Assembly: GCA_029260375.1 (NCBI GenBank)
Contig: JAJDDI010000063.1
Span: forward strand, 1 to 64,000
Length of the DNA: 64,000 nucleotides
Origin: Phycisphaerales bacterium
Lineage (GTDB): Bacteria > Planctomycetota > Phycisphaerae > Phycisphaerales > UBA1924
Reading direction: 5' to 3'
Numbering within the stretch: position 1 is the first letter of the stretch; every line of letters starts with the position of its first letter. Shown here piece by piece: positions 58,845 to 64,000 of the stretch. A program made the position numbers and the translations under genes. The notes beneath the pieces are model-generated. The model did not search any database. It was not told where the DNA came from and saw only the letters and a list, made by a program, of their open reading frames with translations.

Positions 58845-58924
58845 CAGAGCCGCGAGCGCGAGCGAGCCGGGAGGAGCAACCTCGGGAGGGGGTCGTCCGT
58901 GGTCGCTCGCGCTCCCCGGCTCCG
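58845..58924. repeat. REP-like palindrome pair, GCGAG core
   Basis: Arm CAGAGCCGCGAGCGCGAGCG (58845-58864, continuing AGCCGG) is inverted at 58899-58924. It belongs with the repeat at 33347-33442. Located in the divergent gap between the epimerase and EEP-family genes. Confidence 0.78.
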
Positions 58925-58942
58925 GCGGGCGAACAATCACGC

Positions 58943-60109
58943 GTGAGCGAGAAGCCGGCCCCGCCCCCATCCAAGAAACGCCCCCGCGGCCCGATCGCCT
59001 GGTTCCGCCGCCGCGGGCTCTCCCTGCTGGCCCGTCTGAGCGCGCTGGCGGGGATCCTGCTGATCCTGGCCTGGGGCGCGGGGCGCTGGTTCAACGACGA
59101 CCACCTGTGGAGCCAGGCCCTGTTCTGGATCCCGACGGGCGTGGTCGCGTCGATCGCGTGGATCACGCTCGTGTTCTCGGCGGTCTGCTCCAAGCTCTCG
59201 CTGCGGATGGGGGGCGTCAAGCTCCGCCCGTTCCTGGCGGTGGGGGCGCTGGTGGTCACGGGGTGGATGGTCGTGTCCTGGAAGCCGGTTCGTCTTGTGA
59301 TCCCGGCGGGAGGCCCGTCGAGCGAAGTAGTTCGGGTCGCGTATTGGAACCTTTCGGTTGAGCGGAACGCTGTAGGCGCAGGCGATGTGGTGCTCGCCCA
59401 GAGTCCGGTCATCGCGATCCTCGCCAACGTCCGCGCCGACGAGCACCGTGAACCGATCCTAAAAGCGATGCGGTCGCTGATCCATGAAGACGAAGCTGAC
59501 GAGGGCGTCCACTTTCGTCACGAGCACAATATCACCGTCAGCAGCAGGTTCCCCATACGGCGATGGGGCGTGACGCGCCCCAAGCGGGTCACCACGCTGC
59601 TGACCGAGTGGCGCAGCGAGTGGGACACCGGGCGGATCACGTTCATCGAGTTCGACACGGGGGGGTATCTCAGTCTCGAGGACGAGACATTCGTGGTGTG
59701 GGTCGTGGACCTGCCGTCGGACCCGACGATGAGCCGGGCGGAGGTCATGTCCGCCGCGGGCGAAGCCGTAGAGGTGTGGGAGGGACCCGTAATGCTTCCC
59801 GATGCGCTCGGGCGCTGGATCGGCACGCCCCTGCCCGAGGGCGAGCGTGGCTTCCCGGAGCCCGACCTGATCATCGGCGACTTCAACACGCCGCGCGGGT
59901 CGCGGTCGCTTCGATCGCTCGTCGGCGATGCGCGCTCCACGCACGCGCAGGCGGGCGTCGGGCCCGACGCCACCTGGATGCGCCGATTCCCGCTGTGGGC
60001 CATCGATCAGGCGTTCACGGGCGAGCGTGTGCGCGCGACGTACTCGGACGTGATCGACCCTGGCATGTCCGAGCACCGGATGCTGGTGGTGGAGATCGAG
60101 GGGCGTTGA
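58943..60109 (+). CDS. Endonuclease/exonuclease/phosphatase (EEP)-like membrane protein
   Basis: The 388-residue product (GTG 58943) starts with a basic stretch and three hydrophobic segments (about residues 27-48, 62-85 and 93-115), followed by a soluble domain. That domain shows the EEP-like VVRVAYWNLSVERN, then PDLIIGDFNTPRGSRSLRSL (the GDFN block) and SEHRMLVVEIEG at the end (the final S-x-H). The catalytic Glu and His sites of the early motifs are partly altered. Such proteins are seen with membrane anchors in planctomycetes and others; activity on DNA, lipid or phosphoesters is not known. An earlier in-frame ATG at 58832 lies inside the REP-bearing gap and is less likely. Confidence 0.75.
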   Translation: MSEKPAPPPSKKRPRGPIAWFRRRGLSLLARLSALAGILLILAWGAGRWFNDDHLWSQALFWIPTGVVASIAWITLVFSAVCSKLSLRMGGVKLRPFLAVGALVVTGWMVVSWKPVRLVIPAGGPSSEVVRVAYWNLSVERNAVGAGDVVLAQSPVIAILANVRADEHREPILKAMRSLIHEDEADEGVHFRHEHNITVSSRFPIRRWGVTRPKRVTTLLTEWRSEWDTGRITFIEFDTGGYLSLEDETFVVWVVDLPSDPTMSRAEVMSAAGEAVEVWEGPVMLPDALGRWIGTPLPEGERGFPEPDLIIGDFNTPRGSRSLRSLVGDARSTHAQAGVGPDATWMRRFPLWAIDQAFTGERVRATYSDVIDPGMSEHRMLVVEIEGR

Positions 60110-60181
60110 GTATGAAAGCACGAGGATCACGCCCCCCCCCGTCGGGAGGGTGGAGTTTCGGATGCTTCACGAAATGCTGAC

Positions 60182-60209
60182 TTGAACCGCTGTGCCCTGC
60201 ATGTAAATT
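60182..60209 (+). promoter_or_regulatory. Possible sigma-70-type promoter for the LVIVD protein
   Basis: TTGAAC (60182-60187) and TAAATT (60204-60209) are spaced 16 bases, in a low-GC pocket of otherwise GC-rich DNA, 37 bases before the start codon at 60246. By eye it is one of the best promoter-like pairs in the window. Confidence 0.5.
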
Positions 60210-60245
60210 AGGTTGGCCTGAGCCGGGCCAACGAGGAGACGGGTG

Positions 60246-62333
60246 ATGATCAATCGAGTGGTGGCGAGCGTGTATCTGTCGGGGTGCGTGGGTCTCGTGT
60301 CGGGCCAGTGCATGCCGGTCCAGACGGAGCACTACGGCCCGATGTCCGGGATCGAGGATGTCGATCAGGTCGGGTCGCTCGTGTACGCCGTGCGCAGCAA
60401 CACAGGGCTCCAGGTCTGGGATACCACCGTTCCATCGTCGCCGGTCTACCTCGGCGGGGTTGAGCTCGACGACGCCCAGGACATCCACGTCAAGGGCGAC
60501 CGCGCCTACACCACAACACGCGACGGCATCCTCGCGTTCGATGTTCAGGACCCGACCTCGATTGAGCTCCTGGGCGCCTACATCCCACCCGTAAACCCGA
60601 GCGACATCGTGGACAACGAGCTGCACGTCGGCGAGAACGACGTCATCTTTGACCTGCGGGACATGGACGACCACGTCACGGTGACTGCGGTGGACATGAG
60701 CGACCCGGGCGCCCCGGTTGTCCTGGATGAGTTCGTTGTCGCCGTTGCTCCGGCCGGATCAACCATGGCGCTGGACGGCGACTACCTGTATGTCGCGAAC
60801 ATCAACAACGGCATGCTCGTGCTCAACGTCTCGAACCCGTCCAGCATCGGGGTCGCGTCGCTGCTCACGCTCCCATTCCCGTCCGACCCGGTTCGTGACA
60901 TCGTGGTCGGAAACGGCGTCGCGTACATCGCGCTGGATTTCCTCGGCGTTCGGATGGTGGATGTCTCCAACCCCGCGTCGCCCTCGCTGCTCTCCCAGGG
61001 AGGCGTGACGGAGCGTGCACGCCGGCTCGTGCTCGACGACGGTTCGCTGTACGTCTGGTTCCCGTCGTACGAGCCGTTTGTCATCGACATGAGTGTCTAC
61101 GACGCATCACCCGCCGGTTTCCCGACGCTTACCGACACCATCAGCAGCTTCAGGATTGGGCCCGCCGACGTGGAAGGCGATCACATGGCTTTCGGGTCCA
61201 ACGACCTCGCCTTCTTCGACAGTTCAGACCGATCGAACCATGTCGAGTCTGGTGGTGTCCAGACGGGCGGGGGGTACGTTGATGTTGCGTCGCATGATGG
61301 CATGCTGTATTCGCTCGAGACGGAACGGCTGGTTGTTCTCGATCCCTCCGCCCCGAACCCCTGGCTCAATGTAATCTCAACGGCCTCGTCGACCGCCAAG
61401 TTCGGGGGCTTCCTGAAGGTTGTGTTCCAGGGTGACACGCTCTATGTCTTGGGGGCCAAGCTTGATGTCTTCGATATCGCCGATCCTCTGAACATCGCCC
61501 AGCTCTCCCAGCTCGCAGGGATCTCCGTCCTTGCTGGCGGCCCAGCCTCCGATATCGCGGTCAGGGGTGACTACGCATATGTGGTTGGTTCCGCGGACCA
61601 TGCGTCCCGCGGCCTGAGCATCATTGACATCACCGATCCGTCGGCGACTTCCATTGTCTCAACAAGCGCCTGGCCAGGCTATGAGGATGCGGTCGCGCTT
61701 GTCGGAGATACGGCGTTGATCGCGATCTCGAGCCCGGACGGGCTGCTCTCCATCGACATTTCCAACCCCGCGAACCCGGCGTACGTTTCATCAATGAAGT
61801 TGCCGTCGGGAATTAAGGCGATGCTTGTGAACGGTGATGTCGCGTACATCGCCGACTCCGACGGTTCCATTCAGGTGGTCGATATCAGCGACCCGAATGC
61901 GACATCGCTTCTCACCTCGATCCCGGTGGGGTTGACGATCCAGGACATGTCCCTGGACGGCGATACGCTGGCCCTCGCCATCTTTACCGGAGGCTTCTCG
62001 CTGTATGACGTCTCCACGCCGGAAATGCCGCTCTTCATGTACCACGTGCTCCGCCCTGACCAGGTCAATGACGTCCTGCTTGAAGGGAACACGCTGCACA
62101 CGGTGTCCACGGACGGTCTCCTCCGGACGTTCGACATCTCATCCTGCTCGGGCGGGTGCAACGCAGCGGACCTGGCCGAGCCGCTGGGTTTGCTGGACTT
62201 CTCCGACGTCGTCGCGTTCCTGAGCGCTTTCGCGGCCATGGACAGCGCCGCGGATCTGGCCGAGCCGTTCGGGTCGTTCGACTTCTCAGATGTCGTCGCG
62301 TTCCTGGGCGCGTTCGGCGCTGGCTGCCCGTGA
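60246..62333 (+). CDS. Secreted LVIVD-repeat protein with GC-type dockerin-like tail
   Basis: The 695-residue product has a signal peptide (VVASVYLSGCVGLVSG) and at least ten repeats of the LVIVD kind, for example VYAVRSNTGLQVWDTTVPSSPVYLG, TVTAVDMSDPGAPVVLDEF and YIALDFLGVRMVDVSNPASPSLL, which form a beta-propeller. The last 60 residues are two copies of ADLAEPxGxxDFSDVVAFLxAF followed by GAGCP. This tail has the length and hydrophobic spacing of dockerin repeats but no DxNxD calcium loop; in the Phycisphaerae it is thought to anchor proteins at the cell surface. ATG 60246 follows GAGGAG. A terminator lies 25 bases after the stop. Confidence 0.88.
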   Translation: MINRVVASVYLSGCVGLVSGQCMPVQTEHYGPMSGIEDVDQVGSLVYAVRSNTGLQVWDTTVPSSPVYLGGVELDDAQDIHVKGDRAYTTTRDGILAFDVQDPTSIELLGAYIPPVNPSDIVDNELHVGENDVIFDLRDMDDHVTVTAVDMSDPGAPVVLDEFVVAVAPAGSTMALDGDYLYVANINNGMLVLNVSNPSSIGVASLLTLPFPSDPVRDIVVGNGVAYIALDFLGVRMVDVSNPASPSLLSQGGVTERARRLVLDDGSLYVWFPSYEPFVIDMSVYDASPAGFPTLTDTISSFRIGPADVEGDHMAFGSNDLAFFDSSDRSNHVESGGVQTGGGYVDVASHDGMLYSLETERLVVLDPSAPNPWLNVISTASSTAKFGGFLKVVFQGDTLYVLGAKLDVFDIADPLNIAQLSQLAGISVLAGGPASDIAVRGDYAYVVGSADHASRGLSIIDITDPSATSIVSTSAWPGYEDAVALVGDTALIAISSPDGLLSIDISNPANPAYVSSMKLPSGIKAMLVNGDVAYIADSDGSIQVVDISDPNATSLLTSIPVGLTIQDMSLDGDTLALAIFTGGFSLYDVSTPEMPLFMYHVLRPDQVNDVLLEGNTLHTVSTDGLLRTFDISSCSGGCNAADLAEPLGLLDFSDVVAFLSAFAAMDSAADLAEPFGSFDFSDVVAFLGAFGAGCP

Positions 62334-62357
62334 AAGGCGCCTGACGGATCCTCTCTG

Positions 62358-62391
62358 ACGCCCGCGGCGCTCCCCGCCGCGGGCGTTTTTC
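62358..62391 (+). terminator. Intrinsic terminator of the LVIVD gene
   Basis: ACGCCCGCGGCG (62358-62369) pairs with CGCCGCGGGCGT (62375-62386) over 12 bases with a 5-base loop and is followed by TTTT. It lies 25 bases past the stop codon. Confidence 0.85.
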
Positions 62392-62409
62392 GTGCGCGTG
62401 TGTGACCGA

Positions 62410-63675
62410 TCATGAACCGGGCGAGTGATGGCTGCTGCTGGGCGACGAGTCGCGCCCTCGCGTCGGGAACACCATCGTCACCTGTGAACCGTAGATCGGG
62501 TAGTCGATGCAGCAGCGCAGAAGGGCGAACGCGCCCGAGTCCCAGCCCAGCGAGGTACATACATGGGCGATGAGCTCGTCGCGCCGGGGCGGGCCGCCGG
62601 CGCGCCGCTGCCCGGGCTCGGTTCGTTCGAGCGTCTCGAGCAGGTCGAACTGGTCGATGTCGCGCGCCGCCTCGTTGGGGCTGGCGACGCCCTCGAAGGA
62701 CGTGTCATAGACCCGCAGCTCCGCGGGTCCGGTCTCGACGTCCCGGTGCACGAGCGCGTCGAAGACCAGCCGCTTGGCCGGCACGCTCACCTCGGCGTAC
62801 ACAAACCGCTTTCGATTGGTGTCCCTGACGTATCGCGGCATGTCGTCGGGCCCGTGCTCGGCGAACACCACGTCCGACGACGTCGCCTGCCCGAACGAGT
62901 CGCCCCCGAGCGTGTAGTGCGTCACCTCCCCCACCCGGTGCGCTTCGATCGGCGGCTTGGGCTCGGAACAGAACCCGTCGATCACCAGCCCATCGGCGCC
63001 CTCGATCGGTTCGCCGGTGATCGAGAGCGTGGGCGCGCTCGCCGAGTCCGGGCGGATCCACCGGGCCGCGAGCTTGATCCGCGCGCCGGGTCGGAGGCGG
63101 TGCAGCCCATAGAGCGCGTTGACCCACGCGATGTCGATCATCTCCGGGTCGTTCCCGGGCTGGAGGAAGACCGCGGCGTACAGCGTCTCCGCCTGCGCGC
63201 CCTTGAGCTGGCTCATCGCGCGGAACGCCGTCTGCTTGCGCCGAAGCTCGAACTCGCGCCGCGCCTCGGGCGCCCAGGCGCTGAGCACCGCGTCGAGCGC
63301 GCTGCGGTCCCCCGCGTCGTGACGGATCAGACGCTCGAGCGAGTCCACGGCGCCCTGCGCCAGGTCCACCTTCTTCGCCTCTGCGCCGGACGATTCGCAC
63401 GCCCGGATCAGGCGTCGCAGCGGCTCGGGGCCCGGCGCCCGATGCACCGCCTCGATCTCGTCGCCCGCCCGAAGCATCTTGAGCACCCGGCTTGCCAGCA
63501 CCTTGTCCACCCCCAGCAGCGTGGCGAGCGCCTGCGGGCCCGGCGCGGGCGTCGGAAGGCTCCCCAGCAATCCCTGCACATCGTCCAGGAGGCGTCGCCC
63601 CGTCTGTGTGACCCGGGATTCCAGATCGGGCGTAGGGATGCCGGTGTCGTGTTCAGAGGCGGTCTGTGTGGGCAT
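62410..63675 (-). CDS. Protein of unknown function with winged-helix-like N-terminus
   Basis: The 421-residue product has no signal peptide. Residues about 20-80 (RLLDDVQGLLGSLPTPAP, then GPQALATLLGVDKVLASRVLKML) look like a helix-turn-helix that selects between cell states or DNA. The rest is mixed: a helical block to about residue 190, then a beta-rich segment (RFVYAEVSVPAKRLVFDALVH, GPAELRVYDTSFEG) and a closing segment with a CCIDYPIYGSQVTMVF stretch. The last 15 residues are Ser/His-rich (RGRDSSPSSSHHSPGS). ATG 63675 is taken; the frame stays open upstream into the next gap. I do not recognise the family; a DNA-binding regulator is possible. Confidence 0.7.
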   Translation of the reverse strand: MPTQTASEHDTGIPTPDLESRVTQTGRRLLDDVQGLLGSLPTPAPGPQALATLLGVDKVLASRVLKMLRAGDEIEAVHRAPGPEPLRRLIRACESSGAEAKKVDLAQGAVDSLERLIRHDAGDRSALDAVLSAWAPEARREFELRRKQTAFRAMSQLKGAQAETLYAAVFLQPGNDPEMIDIAWVNALYGLHRLRPGARIKLAARWIRPDSASAPTLSITGEPIEGADGLVIDGFCSEPKPPIEAHRVGEVTHYTLGGDSFGQATSSDVVFAEHGPDDMPRYVRDTNRKRFVYAEVSVPAKRLVFDALVHRDVETGPAELRVYDTSFEGVASPNEAARDIDQFDLLETLERTEPGQRRAGGPPRRDELIAHVCTSLGWDSGAFALLRCCIDYPIYGSQVTMVFPTRGRDSSPSSSHHSPGS

Positions 63676-63771
63676 GGAGGGGCTTTCAGCGAGTTCAGAG
63701 GCTGGTTTCAGGCATCGTACCTCAGATTCGGGCCAGTACGCCAAATTATCCGAGAAGTTTCTAGGAAACTA

Positions 63772-63800
63772 TGGACGAGCACTCGGACGCCTTGTATAAC
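63772..63800 (+). promoter_or_regulatory. Possible sigma-70-type promoter for the last gene
   Basis: TGGACG (63772-63777) and TATAAC (63795-63800) are separated by 17 bases. The start codon at 63891 is 90 bases further. The region from about 63730 to 63800 is AT-richer than the rest of the gap. Confidence 0.5.
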
Positions 63801-63890
63801 GGGTCCTGGGGCGTGCCCGTTCTCGTGAGCCGGCGCCGCCCGCAAGTCCGAGGCGAATCACGCGAATCACCCCACAGACGGAGCAGCAGC

Positions 63891-64000
63891 ATGCGACACA
63901 TCCCCACGATCTCAGGTCTCGCGTTCGGTCTGGCGCTGGGCGCCCAGGCCCTTGCAGGTGACGTCGTCGTCACCTTCGACTCCGGCGCCCAGGGCTTCTC
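63891..64000 (+). CDS. Secreted protein, N-terminal fragment (cut by window edge)
   Basis: Starting at ATG 63891, the visible 36 residues are a signal peptide (ISGLAFGLALGAQALA) followed by GDVVVTFDSGAQGF, which looks like the first strand of a beta-sandwich or carbohydrate-binding domain found on planctomycete secreted proteins. The rest is beyond the window. Confidence 0.7.
   Translation, partial: MRHIPTISGLAFGLALGAQALAGDVVVTFDSGAQGF

Overview
The window is a high-GC chromosomal segment whose gene content points to a planctomycete, most likely of the class Phycisphaerae. The evidence: secreted proteins ending in a dockerin or in the degenerate repeat DFSDVVAFL...GCP; many lineage-specific lipoproteins and zinc-ribbon membrane proteins; menaquinone synthesis by the futalosine route (mqnA); a FlgM anti-sigma factor together with a flagellin-glycosylation type locus; and a lysine/threonine-rich histone-like protein. 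This is inference from gene content; there is no rRNA in the window.

Layout. 1-8.7 kb: a PQQ-propeller secreted protein (cut by the left edge), small membrane and lipoproteins, a NIF3-type protein divergent from ispE, a ROK kinase, flgM, a SPOR-like lipoprotein. 8.8-16.4 kb: a nonulosonic acid locus, in order a giant Maf/DUF115 fusion, a CMP-nonulosonate cytidylyltransferase, neuB, then an inserted RAYT/REP element, then neuC. 16.5-25.5 kb: HDOD protein, a dockerin protein, surE, a TPR-sulfotransferase, an MBL-fold protein, an AhpD-like protein, a GT4 glycosyltransferase and the histone-like gene. 25.7-33.4 kb: class II DAHP synthase, PilZ, HIT, CBS, pepA, a Cu/Zn-type permease and a GH13 amylase. 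33.5-40.1 kb: nuoD, nuoE and nuoF, separated by a serine protease and several small lipoproteins. 40.2-50.3 kb: ybeY-corC-cysS, then a tight run lptF-type / GT39 / PAP2 / lptG-type / GH57. 50.3-52.9 kb: a sigma-70-like multi-HTH protein coupled to mqnA. 53.3-64 kb: NeuD-like acetyltransferase, PEGA lipoprotein, DUF3179 protein, two lineage-specific membrane proteins, a GDP-fucose-synthase-like epimerase with a duplicated 3' tail, an EEP-family protein, an LVIVD-repeat secreted protein, an unknown protein, and the start of another secreted protein.

Working together. NeuC, NeuB and the cytidylyltransferase form the core hydrolysis/epimerisation, condensation and CMP-activation steps of a nonulosonic acid. 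The Maf-type fusion would be the transferase that places the sugar on flagellin, and FlgM shows that the cell builds flagella. The NeuD-like protein at 53.3 kb could add an acetyl group. The two LptF/LptG-type permeases enclose an ArnT-like GT39 transferase and a PAP2 phosphatase, which reads as a lipid A or LPS tailoring and export unit. NuoD/E/F and MqnA belong to a menaquinone-linked respiratory chain.

The most notable unexplained structures are the three-part Maf fusion, the sigma-like multi-HTH protein, and a set of REP-like palindrome pairs (related to the RAYT element at 14.4-15.2 kb) that sit at gene 3' ends and in several cases supply the stop codon or the last residues of the protein.
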